A stretch of 64,000 nt of DNA from Spirosoma rhododendri (GCF_012849055.1 NZ_CP051677.1:372001-436000); one strand, 5' to 3'; counted from the first letter of the stretch, positions 8,343 through 18,126 are shown. The notes: generated by a model from the letters alone, not told the origin. Program-made: numbers and translations.

Positions 8343-8873
8343 ATGAAAGACCTGGTAAGACTCCGTTCGTCGGTTAAGGAGAGCGTCGAACTGGCCCTGA
8401 ATCAGCAGATTCAGATGGAAATGGTTTCATCCTCGAAATACCTCGCGATGGCAGGCTGGTGCGACCGCAACGGCTTCGATTACAGCGCGGGCTTTTTCTA
8501 CAAACAGTCGGACGAAGAGCGGAACCACGCCATGAAAATTTTCCACTACCTGAGCGATCAGGGCGGTACGGCGCATTCGCCCGAAGTACCGGCCGTCGAG
8601 CAGGAGTTCGACTCGCTGCGGGCCGTATTCGAGGGCGCGCTGGAGCAGGAAGTCGCTGTAACGGATTCGATCAACCGCATTATCATGGTTTGTCGCCGGG
8701 AAAATGATTTCGCTACCGACGAACTGATGAAGTGGTATGTGAAAGAGCAAATGGAAGAGGAATACATCGCCCGTCGCTGCCTCGACCTGTTCGACCAAAT
8801 TCCGGCCGACCAAATCTTCGAACTCGACAAGCAACTTGCCAGCGTTACGTACGACGGTAATCCGTTTGAGTAG
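8343..8873 (+). CDS. ferritin
   Basis: A cytoplasmic iron-storage protein of 176 residues, the usual length for bacterial FtnA-type ferritins. Ferroxidase-centre residues can be seen: Glu26 in QIQMEMVSS with Tyr33, the E-x-x-H pair Glu59/His62 in SDEERNHAM, a Glu in LEQEV, and a Gln-containing segment YVKEQMEEE. The protein should oxidise Fe(II) with O2 or peroxide and store the mineral inside a 24-subunit shell. It lacks the heme-binding Met pattern of bacterioferritin. The ATG at 8343 is the only sensible start. A strong terminator follows the stop codon. Together with the upstream siderophore receptor it makes this a coherent iron uptake and storage region. Confidence 0.95.
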   Translation: MKDLVRLRSSVKESVELALNQQIQMEMVSSSKYLAMAGWCDRNGFDYSAGFFYKQSDEERNHAMKIFHYLSDQGGTAHSPEVPAVEQEFDSLRAVFEGALEQEVAVTDSINRIIMVCRRENDFATDELMKWYVKEQMEEEYIARRCLDLFDQIPADQIFELDKQLASVTYDGNPFE

Positions 8874-8887
8874 CCAATCAGACTAAC

Positions 8888-8930
8888 AAAAAAGGGGCCG
8901 GTGAAACTGAGTTTTACCGGCCCCTTTTTT
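8888..8930 (+). terminator. Rho-independent terminator after ferritin
   Basis: GGGGCCGGTGAAACT pairs with AGTTTTACCGGCCCC (one G-T wobble) and is followed by a run of six T at 8925-8930. An A run on the left side makes it potentially bidirectional. Confidence 0.9.
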
Positions 8931-9920
8931 GTTACCATAAAAAAATAAAAAGACACATAAAATATCACCAATCAAACACCTTATTAAGTACAAATACTCA
9001 ACTATTTTGATAAAACTATTCCAATATTACGCATTTACAAGTATACATTTTTATTACCATTATATACTAATGTATCAAAAAATTGCCTGATTATTAATAA
9101 CTATAAAAAATTTTAAAAATTCATCACAACTTACTGATTTGCAATAATTTAACTATACAAGTATACTCGATTTATTAATCATTTTACTACCGACTTACCA
9201 CGAAAAAGGAATCGATTTTGTGATTTTCTCTATTCTTAGCGAGCGGCATAAAAATATAACTTTTCCGCTGTAGCAGCCAGTAATTATCGAACCCTGATAG
9301 TCTCAATGTATGCCTATAATAATGCAGGGGCTTTTTATTATTAATCGTAAAAAACAAACAATAAAATTTTTTCTACCCGACACTTATTGCCAATACTTTA
9401 TTTATCTATTCCCTATCAGGTATACATAAAACCTTGCACATAGCTTAGCGTATATATGATGATATCGATTTTACAGATCGATAAACATGTACTCTTCTTT
9501 TATCAAAACAGATCAACTTCTTATGACAACAAAAATTACTTAATCCGCGATCAGGCAAGTCAGTATTCAGGTGGACTAAGTTAACACCTACTGGTTTCCA
9601 GACTATTAGAAATCAGCCCACTGATTTATGCCCGGGTATGGCAATGACTGCCAGACACCCTCCCCGACTCATTGGCTATCCGAGTGACGCCCCCTTTACG
9701 TCGCCAATAAAGGCCCGGTGGGATAGCGAGTCGTTCATGCGTCGGCTTATCGAATGGAGCAGCCCCGGTTAGTCCGGTACGTTTTCAAAAAACGTCCGCG
9801 ATTAACCGCCGGATACAGCTATGCCCATTGCTTCGGGCAGTACCGCATATGACTGCGGCTCCAGGGTTCAGCACTACCAATTCTCTCTGTTTTGGCTAAT
9901 CTGTTTTTACCACACATGCT
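8931..9920. other. 990-bp gene-free region: AT-rich island, then structured leader
   Basis: No credible coding frame is present. From about 8935 to 9560 the DNA is very AT-rich compared with its surroundings (9061-9120 has 8 G/C among 60 bases). From about 9600 the composition returns to normal and small hairpins follow one another: CCTTTA/TAAAGG near 9690-9710, a long imperfect stem at 9765-9811, TGCCC/GGGCA at 9822-9839 and CCGCA/TGCGG at about 9843-9858, ending 60 bases before the ATG of the giant secreted protein. It looks like a long regulatory region or 5' leader. Confidence 0.6.
9765..9811 (+). promoter_or_regulatory. long imperfect hairpin in the leader of the giant secreted protein
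   Basis: CCGGTTA at the left pairs with TAACCG at the right, and the inner part GGTACGTTTT pairs with AAAAACGTCC around a two-base loop. It lies 110 bases before the start codon and is followed by two smaller hairpins. Its role is unknown; it does not match a riboswitch class I recognise. Confidence 0.45.
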
Positions 9921-12900
9921 ATGATTGAGTTCTTACTTCTGCTGGTAGGCCAGCTACGAAGCTACGTGCGTAGTCTTCTTTGGCCTACGGCTAGTTCAGT
10001 TTATCAGTCAACACAACTGCGGTTGTGGCATCAGCTTCTCTACGTATCGATAGCTACCAAAAACCGGCTCTATGCGATTGGCTTCGCGCTCTTGCTTTTC
10101 CTGCCGATGGGAGCCCACGCGCAGCTTATCAGCGTTACTACGCCGACGTCCATCTGCGCAGGGCAATCTACGACGCTGGATGTTGCGATTAAACTTCCGG
10201 TGGGAACATCGCTCAATGCGCTGGCAATCACGGCAACAGCCCCAGCCGGGCTGACCGCTACGGTTAACGCGCTGACAAGCAACACCAGTGCGACGATTAG
10301 TGTTGCCACATCACCTACCCTCACGACGGGCACCAAGTTATTGTCGGTAACGGCATCGCTCTTGGGCATACCTACGTTGACGGTCGATGTTCCTATTACT
10401 GTTACCGGATTACCCGTGGTATCGGCCATTACACAGCCGGTTGCTGCGTCCGTTGGCTCACTGCTGACATTGGGTAGTTGTCCGATTGGCAGTGCACTTA
10501 GCTATACGGTTACGAATAGCGGCACAGGCGCGGTCATTGCGACTGGCGGCACAGCTCCGCTATTACTCGACGCCAGCGTAGCTGGCCAATCTGTTCGTAT
10601 TGCCTGTAATGGTACCTGCGCCGGACAGCCAACTACTCTGGCTTTGCCTAACATCGCTGGCCTATCGCTCGCTGCGCCAACGGCTAGTATCTGCGTGGGT
10701 CAACCCCTCTCGCTGACGCTGCTGCCAACGGGCATCGACCTGACGCAAGCCGGCATCACCCTGACGGCCGCTACCCCATCGGGTGCCCTGACGGTCGGTG
10801 CCCTGGGACCCGACGGTGTGCTCACCGTCAGCGGGGGTAACCTCACCGTGGGCAACCCCACCTCGGTCACCGTTACTGCCCTGCTCAACAACGTTCCGCT
10901 GGCTAGCGCCACGGTCGGCGTGAATGTACTGGCTCAGCCAGCGGCACCCGCCCAGCCCGGCACCATCACCACGACGGTGGGCAGCGTGCTTTCGCTGACA
11001 GGCCTGTGCCCAACGGGTACTACCCTCACTACGGGGGCGCTCATCGGCAACGGCATCATCTCTGTGCCCACCCTCACCGCTGGTACACAGAGCCTGACGG
11101 TGCTGTGTTCGAATGGCACTTGTCTGGGCCTGCCGACCATCGTCAACGTGAACGTCGTCACGCCGATCATTTCAGCATCGGCAAGTGCAGCTATCTGCCT
11201 GGGTCAGCCCCTGTCGCTTACCGTATTACCGGCTAACTTCAATCTGGCTGATGGCATCGTTTCGATTGCTGTATCCGGACCGGTTGGTATATCGGCCAGC
11301 GCGATCGACAACAACGGTGTCATTACGATCACTGGCCTGCCAGCCGGTAACCAGAACCTGACCGTCACGGCCAGTGTTGCGGGCGCGCCGGTAGCGTCTG
11401 TCCAGGTTCCCGTAAGCGTCAATACCGTACAGCCGCCGACGGTTGTCACAACTACGGGTGGCACCTATCCAGCAGGGGTAAGCTCACTGTCGGTTACTCA
11501 GAACACGGGTAGCGTATTATTCACAGTAAGCTGCGCCAGTGGTACGTCGAGCTATACAGGCACGGGAGGAATTACCGGTTCCGGTGACTTCTCTGTCGCA
11601 ACTACAGCGACTGGCGTATACAACTACTCGGTTGTCTGTACCAACGCACCCTGCGTTAGTGCGGCTACGGTCGTCAGTGTATCTGTCGTCTCACCAGTCA
11701 ACCAGGCGCCAGTGCTGACAGGTACGCCCATCACCAGCCCGCAGACGGCAACGGTCGGTGCAGCCTTCTCGACGCCGACCGCCTACGCCTTCAACGATCC
11801 CGATGGTGGGCCACTGACTTACTCGGCTAGTCCGCTGCCTGCTGGCATCACCATCAACCCGCAGACGGGTGTGATCTCAGGCACGGCTTCGACGACGGTC
11901 GGTTCACCCTTCACCGTCACGGTGACAGCGACCGATCCGCAGTCAGCTAGTGTCAGTGCCAGCTTCGTGCTCAACGTGGTCAACCCCGTGGCGCCCAACC
12001 AGGCACCGGTGCTGACAGGTACGCCTATCACCAGCCCACAGACGGCTACGGTGGGTGCGGCCTTCTCGACGCCAACCGCCTACGCCTTCAACGATCCGGA
12101 TGGTGGGCCGCTGACCTACTCGGCTAGTCCGCTGCCAGCGGGGATCACCATCAACCCGCAGACGGGGGTGATCTCGGGCACGGCTTCGACAACGGTGGGT
12201 GCGCCTTTCACCGTCACGGTGACAGCGACCGATCCACAGTCAGCCAGTGTCAGTGCCAGCTTCGTCTTGAACGTAGTCAATCCGGTAGCGCCAAATCAGG
12301 CACCCGTGCTGACGGGTACGCCCATCACCAGCCCACAGACGGCCACGGTCGGTGCAGCCTTTACCACGCCGACGGCCTACGCCTTCAACGATCCCGACGG
12401 TGGGCCGCTGACCTACTCAGCTAGTCCGCTGCCTGCTGGTATCACTATCAACCCGCAGACGGGGGTGATCTCGGGCACGGCTTCGACAACGGTGGGTGCG
12501 CCTTTCACCGTCACGGTGACAGCGACCGATCCACAGTCAGCCAGTGTCAGTGCCAGCTTCGTCTTGAACGTAGTCAATCCGGTAGCGCCAAACCAGGCAC
12601 CCGTGCTGACGGGTACGCCCATCACCAGCCCACAGACGGCCACGGTGGGTGCGGCCTTCTCGACGCCAACCGCCTACGCCTTCAACGATCCGGATGGTGG
12701 ACCGCTGACCTACTCGGCTAGTCCGCTGCCTGCTGGTATCACCATCAACCCGCAAACGGGGGTGATCGCGGGCACGGCTTCGACAACGGCAGGCTCGCCA
12801 TTCACGGTTACCGTCACGGCAACCGATCCCCAGTCAGCCAGCGTGAGCACCAGCTTTGTGCTGAACGTAGTCAACCCTGCGGTTGTCAATCCGGGTGCTC

Positions 12901-15026
12901 CGTTTAGCATCACGAGCGTGACAACGAACAACTGTCAGGTGATATTTGCCGGGGAACGTCAGGTAACGTTTACGCCGAACTACGCTGGACTTAATGGGCA
13001 GACGGTTACCTTCCGGGTAGTCAACGAGACTATGCCAACCACCGCTGCCGGTCCTTACACGTTGCGGCTATACACCGACAACCCGACCATTCAGTTGCGG
13101 GCTACGCAGGCTGGAAGCTCGAACGAGGCTAGCTTCAGCTACAACTGGCTGGCAGCTTGTGGCAACACCACGCCAACCAATCAGGCACCGGTGCTGACGG
13201 GTACAGGTATCACCAGTCCGCAGACGGCAACGGTGGGTGTCGGTTTCACCACGCCAACGGCGCAAGCGTTTAACGATCCGGATGGTGGACCGCTGACCTA
13301 CTCAGCTAGTCCGCTGCCAGCGGGGATCACCATCAACCCACAGACGGGGGTGATCTCGGGTACGGCTTCGACAACGGTGGGCTCGCCATTCACCGTCACG
13401 GTGACGGCAACGGACCCCCAGTCAGCTAGTGTGAGCACCAGCTTTGTGCTCAACGTGGTCAACCCGGCGGCTGGTAACCAGGCTCCGGTGCTGACGGGTA
13501 CAGGTATCACCAGTCCGCAGACAGCTACGGTGGGCGCGAGCTTCTCGACGCCAACGGCCCAGGCCTTCCGCGATCCGGACGGCGGCACGCTGACCTACTC
13601 AGCTAGTCCGCTGCCAGCGGGGATCACTATCAACCCACAAACGGGTGTGATCTCGGGTACGGCTTCGACAACGGTTGGTGCGCCATTCACCGTCATCGTG
13701 ACAGCGACTGATCCGCAACAGGCTAGCGTGAGCACCAGCTTCGTGCTGAACGTGGTCAATCCGACGGCACCGACGACAGCCTGCGGCAGCACGAATCTGG
13801 ATGGCTCACCCCTACGGGCGATCATGCCAGGCTTCAACTGCACGCAGCTGAAATCCTCGGGTAACATCCAGTTTATCGCCACCGGTGGTAGCGCGACGGG
13901 TGGAGCCATCGAGTTTAAGGCGATCGGCGTTACCGACTGGACCACCAACTGCCAGCAGATCATCGACCGTGAGACTCGCACCGCCTGCGATGCCGCGCCG
14001 ATTGAGATTCAGGTTCGTCAGCTGGTCAATGGTAGCTACATCTACGGTACCTCGTATGTGTTCGACATCCGCAGAGAGTGTCCGATAGCCGGTTGCGGTG
14101 GCCTGCCAACGCCAAACCGTGCACCAGTTGTCAGCGCGGGTATCCCAAATCAGGTAGCAACGGTTGGTCAGGAATTCAAGTACGCTATCCCGGCCAACGC
14201 GTTTGTTGATCCTGACGGTGACGAGCTGCTGTATACGGCGAGCCGCTTGCCCGACAGTTTCACGTTCAGTAGTGGTTTCTTCGGGGCCTACCCAACCACG
14301 GCGGAAGTGATCTCGGTAACGGTAACGGCCTACGACAACAGTGGTGGCCAGGCATCGACCAGCTTCACGATCACGGTCAACCCGAATCCGTCGACGCAGC
14401 CACCAACGACGCCACAGCCACAAACCTGCGGCAGCACCAACCTGAACGGTTCCGCTCTACAGGCTACGGCACCGAACGTTAACTGCGAGCAGCTCAAAGC
14501 CTCGGGCAACATTCAGTTTACCGCCACCGGTGGTAATCCAAACGGTGGAGCTATCGAGTTCAGAGCCATCGGCGTTACCGACTGGACCACCAACTGCCAG
14601 CAGATCATCGACCGCGAAACCCGCACCGCCTGCGATGCCGCGCCGATTGAGATTCAGGTCCGGCAACTGGTCAACGGTAGCTACGTCTACGGTACCTCGT
14701 ATGTGTTCAACATTCGTCAGGTTTGCCCAATAGCTGGCTGCGGAGCCGCTCGGGTGTCTGCCGAAGCGAAAACGCCACTCGACGTTCGGGTACTGGGCAA
14801 CCCAACCCGCGACGAGTCGATATCGGTTGATATTCAGCATGCCGAGGGCCAGCGCCTGCACCTGATGATTACCGATACGCAGGGCTTCACGGTTAGCGAG
14901 CACACGGTTGAGAGTGCTGGCGCTGTTGAGCACCAGACGCTTAAGCTGGGAAGTCAGGCGGGTATTTATCTGCTGCGCGTTTCGACTCCGACTCAGCTGC
15001 AAACGGTGAAAGTGTTGAAGCAGTAA
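9921..15026 (+). CDS. giant secreted repeat protein with type A T9SS sorting domain
   Basis: A protein of 1701 residues. The N-terminus is unusually long: the hydrophobic core of the signal peptide (YAIGFALLLFLPMGAHAQ) ends at residue 67, and no later in-frame ATG precedes it. Residues about 68-590 hold Ig-like modules, several beginning with a ICxGQxxxLxxLP pattern. Next are six copies of a 99-residue cadherin/He_PIG-type module (each with FNDPDGGPLTYSASPLPAG or close variants), four in tandem and two after an inserted 86-residue module. A cadherin-like domain follows, flanked by two copies of a CGSTNL...PIAGCG module. The last 80 residues (DVRVLGNPTRDESISV ... LLRVSTPTQLQTVKVLKQ) are a typical type A T9SS C-terminal signal. 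It is expected to be exported by T9SS and held on the surface as an adhesin or matrix protein. No enzymatic domain was seen. Confidence 0.85.
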   Translation: MIEFLLLLVGQLRSYVRSLLWPTASSVYQSTQLRLWHQLLYVSIATKNRLYAIGFALLLFLPMGAHAQLISVTTPTSICAGQSTTLDVAIKLPVGTSLNALAITATAPAGLTATVNALTSNTSATISVATSPTLTTGTKLLSVTASLLGIPTLTVDVPITVTGLPVVSAITQPVAASVGSLLTLGSCPIGSALSYTVTNSGTGAVIATGGTAPLLLDASVAGQSVRIACNGTCAGQPTTLALPNIAGLSLAAPTASICVGQPLSLTLLPTGIDLTQAGITLTAATPSGALTVGALGPDGVLTVSGGNLTVGNPTSVTVTALLNNVPLASATVGVNVLAQPAAPAQPGTITTTVGSVLSLTGLCPTGTTLTTGALIGNGIISVPTLTAGTQSLTVLCSNGTCLGLPTIVNVNVVTPIISASASAAICLGQPLSLTVLPANFNLADGIVSIAVSGPVGISASAIDNNGVITITGLPAGNQNLTVTASVAGAPVASVQVPVSVNTVQPPTVVTTTGGTYPAGVSSLSVTQNTGSVLFTVSCASGTSSYTGTGGITGSGDFSVATTATGVYNYSVVCTNAPCVSAATVVSVSVVSPVNQAPVLTGTPITSPQTATVGAAFSTPTAYAFNDPDGGPLTYSASPLPAGITINPQTGVISGTASTTVGSPFTVTVTATDPQSASVSASFVLNVVNPVAPNQAPVLTGTPITSPQTATVGAAFSTPTAYAFNDPDGGPLTYSASPLPAGITINPQTGVISGTASTTVGAPFTVTVTATDPQSASVSASFVLNVVNPVAPNQAPVLTGTPITSPQTATVGAAFTTPTAYAFNDPDGGPLTYSASPLPAGITINPQTGVISGTASTTVGAPFTVTVTATDPQSASVSASFVLNVVNPVAPNQAPVLTGTPITSPQTATVGAAFSTPTAYAFNDPDGGPLTYSASPLPAGITINPQTGVIAGTASTTAGSPFTVTVTATDPQSASVSTSFVLNVVNPAVVNPGAPFSITSVTTNNCQVIFAGERQVTFTPNYAGLNGQTVTFRVVNETMPTTAAGPYTLRLYTDNPTIQLRATQAGSSNEASFSYNWLAACGNTTPTNQAPVLTGTGITSPQTATVGVGFTTPTAQAFNDPDGGPLTYSASPLPAGITINPQTGVISGTASTTVGSPFTVTVTATDPQSASVSTSFVLNVVNPAAGNQAPVLTGTGITSPQTATVGASFSTPTAQAFRDPDGGTLTYSASPLPAGITINPQTGVISGTASTTVGAPFTVIVTATDPQQASVSTSFVLNVVNPTAPTTACGSTNLDGSPLRAIMPGFNCTQLKSSGNIQFIATGGSATGGAIEFKAIGVTDWTTNCQQIIDRETRTACDAAPIEIQVRQLVNGSYIYGTSYVFDIRRECPIAGCGGLPTPNRAPVVSAGIPNQVATVGQEFKYAIPANAFVDPDGDELLYTASRLPDSFTFSSGFFGAYPTTAEVISVTVTAYDNSGGQASTSFTITVNPNPSTQPPTTPQPQTCGSTNLNGSALQATAPNVNCEQLKASGNIQFTATGGNPNGGAIEFRAIGVTDWTTNCQQIIDRETRTACDAAPIEIQVRQLVNGSYVYGTSYVFNIRQVCPIAGCGAARVSAEAKTPLDVRVLGNPTRDESISVDIQHAEGQRLHLMITDTQGFTVSEHTVESAGAVEHQTLKLGSQAGIYLLRVSTPTQLQTVKVLKQ
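11700..12887 (+). repeat. four tandem 297-bp coding repeats
   Basis: Units start at 11700, 11997, 12294 and 12591, an exact 297-base (99-codon) period. They are nearly identical at DNA level including many third-codon positions, implying recent amplification or gene conversion. Each unit encodes one cadherin-like module. Confidence 0.95.
12903..13160 (+). repeat. 86-residue module shared with the metzincin protease gene
   Basis: This segment interrupts the 297-bp array. Its product shares VNETMPTT, GPYTLRLYTDNP and YNWLAAC with three copies in the protease gene at 48739-48996, 49045-49296 and 49345-49602. Confidence 0.85.
13179..13772 (+). repeat. two further 297-bp coding repeats
   Basis: Units start at 13179 and 13476 with the same 297-base period as the array at 11700-12887. 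They differ from it in sharing the variant TGITSPQTATVG. Confidence 0.95.
13782..14099 (+). repeat. CGSTNL module, copy 1 of 2
   Basis: About 106 codons from CGSTNLDGSPL to PIAGCGG, repeated with high DNA identity at 14427-14744. Four or more conserved cysteines suggest disulfide-stabilised extracellular domains. Confidence 0.85.
14427..14744 (+). repeat. CGSTNL module, copy 2 of 2
   Basis: Second copy of the 106-codon module. The central part encoding AIGVTDWTTNCQQIIDRE is the same protein sequence in both copies, while the edges differ. Confidence 0.85.
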
Positions 15027-15041
15027 TGTAGTCTGCTTAGT

Positions 15042-15087
15042 AAACAGGGAAGGCCCGACTCACTACTGAGTCGGGCCTTCCCTGTTT
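15042..15087. terminator. bidirectional terminator, perfect 21-bp stem
   Basis: AAACAGGGAAGGCCCGACTC plus one more pair, a 4-base loop, and the exact reverse complement. It lies between two convergent genes, so it can end both. Confidence 0.85.
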
Positions 15088-15105
15088 ATATACTACCGGA
15101 ACCGC

Positions 15106-16967
15106 TTACTGGTACCCCCGCGCCTGCAACCCAAACAGTTCGGCGTAGCGGCCACCCTTTTCCAGCAGCTCATAATGGCTACCGATTTCGAGCAACGTGC
15201 CGCCCGACGACGGCCCGGCGCTTCCCAGCACCAGAATGCGGTCGGCCATCCGGACGGTGCTGAAGCGGTGCGAAATAATCACCGACGATCGCCCTTCCGT
15301 GAGCTGCGCGAATCGCTGAAACACTTCGTACTCAGCCCGGGCGTCGAGAGCCGCAGTGGGTTCGTCCAGAATAATCAGCTGGGCATCGCGCATGTAGGCC
15401 CGCCCCAGCGCGACTTTCTGCCACTCCCCACCCGACAGTTCAACGCCTTTACCAAACGAACGGCCCAGTTGCTGATCGTAGCCCCCGGCCAGCTTGGCAA
15501 TGACCGTGTCGGCCAGGCTTCGCTCCGCCGATGTTTCGATGCGCGGCTGATTGGTTCGCTCGTCGATATCCCCACCGCAATGTTGACCCCGGCCGACATT
15601 TTGAAGCGGGTGTAGTCCTGAAAGATAACGCCGATGTTGTGGCGCACCTCGTCCAGATCGTACTCACGCAGGTCGTAGCCATCGAGCAGAATCCGGCCTT
15701 CGCTGGGGTCGTAGAGCCGGGCCAGCAGCTTGACGAGCGTTGTTTTTCCCGCGCCGTTTTCGCCCACCAGTGCCAGCTTTTCGCCCGCATGCAGCGTAAA
15801 GCTCAGGTTACGCAGCGCCCACCGATCCGAGTTGGTGTACTTGAACCCGACGTTCTCGAAAACGAACCCGTCCCGAATCGGATTGGGAAACGGACGTGTC
15901 GTTTTGGGTGAATGAATCAGTGGTCTGATCGCCAGATAGTCGAACAGGTCCTGTAGGTAAATGGCTTCCTGGGTCAGACTACTGAACTGAAGCAGAATCC
16001 CTTCGAGCGACGACCGTACCTGCCGAAACGAACCGGCCAGAAACGTCAGGTCGCCCAGCGTAATCTGCCCGGTCACGGCCCGCAACACAATCCAGACGTA
16101 GGCCCCGTAGTAGCCCGCCGTACCGAGTCCGGTGAGCAACACTCCCCAACTGGCCCGGCGAAGTGCCAGCGCTTTGTTTTTCTGGAAAAATTCGTTCGAC
16201 AGCGACCGAAACCGGTCGATCAGGAAATTTGACAGGCCAAAAATCTTGACCTCTTTCGCCGTTTCATCGCTAGCCCCCACGTAGCGCAGGTAATCGAGTT
16301 CGCGCCGTTCGGGCGTCCAGGAGCGGGTGAGTGAATAGCTTCGCTGGTTGAAGTAGTTGTCGCCGATAAACGAAGGCGTCACGGCCAGCAGAATCAGCAG
16401 CAGCAGCCAGGGGTTGTACACCGCCAGACCAGCCGCCAGAAAACCAATCGAGATCAGCTCCTGCACCTGCCCGAATACGCCGGAGAGCAGCACCGTCCGG
16501 CCCGAGGTCTGCCGCCGGGCGCGTTCGAGCTTGTCGTAGAAAGTCGCGTCTTCAAACTGTTCCAGATCGAGCGTAGCCGCGTGCTCCATCAGCTGCACTG
16601 AGATACGGTTGGCGAGCAGATCGCCCAGCAGCCCGTCGAGCAGCGACACCGCCCGGCCAATCGCCATCGATAGAATTGCCAGCCCAAACTCAGCCCCGAC
16701 CAGCCACCAGAGCTGCGTCGTATCGTCGGGGCCGGATTGCCGACTCAGCAGTACTACCTGATCGATAATCAGCTTGCCGACGTACAGGGTCGTGGCGGGC
16801 ACGGCCGCCCTGACCAGTCTCAGTACTGCATTGCCTAAAAAAAGGCCCGGCGATGTTTGCCAGACCAGCCGAAAAAAGGCGGGTAGATTTCCCAGTGCCG
16901 CAAACCGCTCGCGCCAGCTAACGTCTTCTTTGTCAGTTGTATTTGTCGATTTATTTTGTCTTGCCAT
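15106..16967 (-). pseudogene. ABC exporter (permease-ATPase fusion) with a one-base frameshift
   Basis: Read from 16967, the first 465 or so codons give an N-terminal transmembrane exporter domain (six helices, about residues 35-340) and the start of an ABC ATPase with Walker A GENGAGKTT and the Q-loop VIFQDYTRF. After NIAVG the frame fails: the rest of the ATPase (signature LSGGEWQKVALGRA, Walker B LIILDEP, H-loop ISHRF, C-terminus GLQARGYQ) continues in another frame to the stop at 15106. Adding one C to the four-C run at 15570-15573 on the + strand restores a single continuous protein of about 620 residues. It is either a recent null mutation or a sequencing slip in a homopolymer. The intact form would be an MsbA/lipid- or peptide-exporter-like half transporter; the substrate is unknown. 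Confidence 0.85.
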
Positions 16968-16995
16968 ATACTAGAAAGACAAGCCCCAATCGGGA

Positions 16996-18126
16996 TTAGT
17001 TCGGGAGCAGAAAGGCCATGTAGTTATCGGGCGAAACGACGTTCATATCCGTTCCCGGATAGGCTTGCTGGAACGTAGCTGGGAAGCGTGCTTTGGCGCG
17101 CACATTCCACTTAAACTCAAATGCAGTTAGTTTGCCCTGCTCTTCTTCCAGCCAGTCAATTTCCTGTTGCTGTGTCGTTCGCCAGAAATAATAGTTAGGC
17201 TTTCGCCCTGCATTCAGATTCGCTTTTATCCGTTCGGAGATCATGAAATTTTCCCACAGCGCGCCCGTGTCAGCGCGCAGGTCCAACGGATTGAAATTTT
17301 TGATGATAGCGTTGCGAATGCCGTTGTCGTAGAAAAACACTTTCCGACTTTTTTTCAACTCATTGCGCAGATTACGGCTCAGCGCATGCACCTGAAACAC
17401 AACAAATACCTGCTCCAGTAAGCCGATGTATCGATCTACCGTTGCGGGGTCGGTTCCTACGGTTTGCCCCAGTTCGTAGTTAGACACTTCGCTTCCTACC
17501 CGCAATGCCAGCGCAAGCAATAGCTTTTGCAAGACCATTGGTTTGCGGATATCCTGTAGTTTCAGAATGTCTTTGTATAGGTAGCTGTCAGCCAGTTCAG
17601 CAAGTCGGCGATCGGAATCGGCAGGATTGAGCACGACGTCGGGGTAAAAACCGTAAATAAGGCGTCGTTCCAGCAACCGCCCTTCCTCCCGAACCGATGT
17701 TTCGGCGGCCAGTTCAGCAGTTGAAAACGGTAACAGCCGGTAGTCAAATTTTCGGCCTGTCAAGGATTCCTTGATCCCCCCGGACAGTTCGAGTGCCGAT
17801 GAGCCGGTGGCGATAACCTGCACATCGGGCAATTGGTCGACCAGCAGTTTTAGCGTCAGCCCGATACTGGGCACGCGCTGCGCTTCATCGATAACCACCA
17901 GTTTACTCGCTCCAACCAACGCCCGAAGCTGCGTACTACTCACATTATCGAGGTCAGCCCGATCGTCGGGTTCATCGCAGTTCAGCCAGAGAACTGCCTG
18001 TTGAGCCTGTCGGGCTATTTCCCGTAGTAGCGTCGTTTTGCCGACCTGTCGGGGTCCCGTCACTATAATTGCTTTTCCTTTGTATAATGCCAACTCGATA
18101 GCATTCATCATTAGCCGTCTAATCAT
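16996..18126 (-). CDS. AAA ATPase with DUF4143 domain
   Basis: A cytoplasmic protein of 376 residues. The N-terminal AAA_14 ATPase has Walker A GPRQVGKTTLL (about residues 23-33), Walker B LVVIDEAQRVPSIG and a sensor segment VIATGSSALEL. The C-terminal DUF4143 domain (about 190-360) ends with a nuclease-like or winged-helix-like fold containing FYDNGIRNAI and WLEEEQGKLTAFEFKW. This widespread family has no firmly known function; it occurs in variable copy number in Bacteroidota and is often linked to accessory DNA. The ATG at 18126 lies within a perfect 25-bp inverted repeat; Met6 or Met7 could be the true start, placing the repeat in the 5' leader. It is divergent from the AraC-type gene. 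Confidence 0.85.
   Translation of the reverse strand: MIRRLMMNAIELALYKGKAIIVTGPRQVGKTTLLREIARQAQQAVLWLNCDEPDDRADLDNVSSTQLRALVGASKLVVIDEAQRVPSIGLTLKLLVDQLPDVQVIATGSSALELSGGIKESLTGRKFDYRLLPFSTAELAAETSVREEGRLLERRLIYGFYPDVVLNPADSDRRLAELADSYLYKDILKLQDIRKPMVLQKLLLALALRVGSEVSNYELGQTVGTDPATVDRYIGLLEQVFVVFQVHALSRNLRNELKKSRKVFFYDNGIRNAIIKNFNPLDLRADTGALWENFMISERIKANLNAGRKPNYYFWRTTQQQEIDWLEEEQGKLTAFEFKWNVRAKARFPATFQQAYPGTDMNVVSPDNYMAFLLPN

Noticed and set aside
4046..8873. Siderophore biosynthesis or SusCD utilisation locus
   Set aside because: Only uptake, PepSY and storage genes are present; there are no synthetases and no SusD.
9600..9900. c-di-GMP or other known riboswitch
   Set aside because: The hairpins do not show the conserved loops of any class I can recall; kept only as an unknown structured leader.
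11700..13772. CRISPR-like repeat array
   Set aside because: Units are 297 bases, in frame and coding, with no unique spacers between short repeats.
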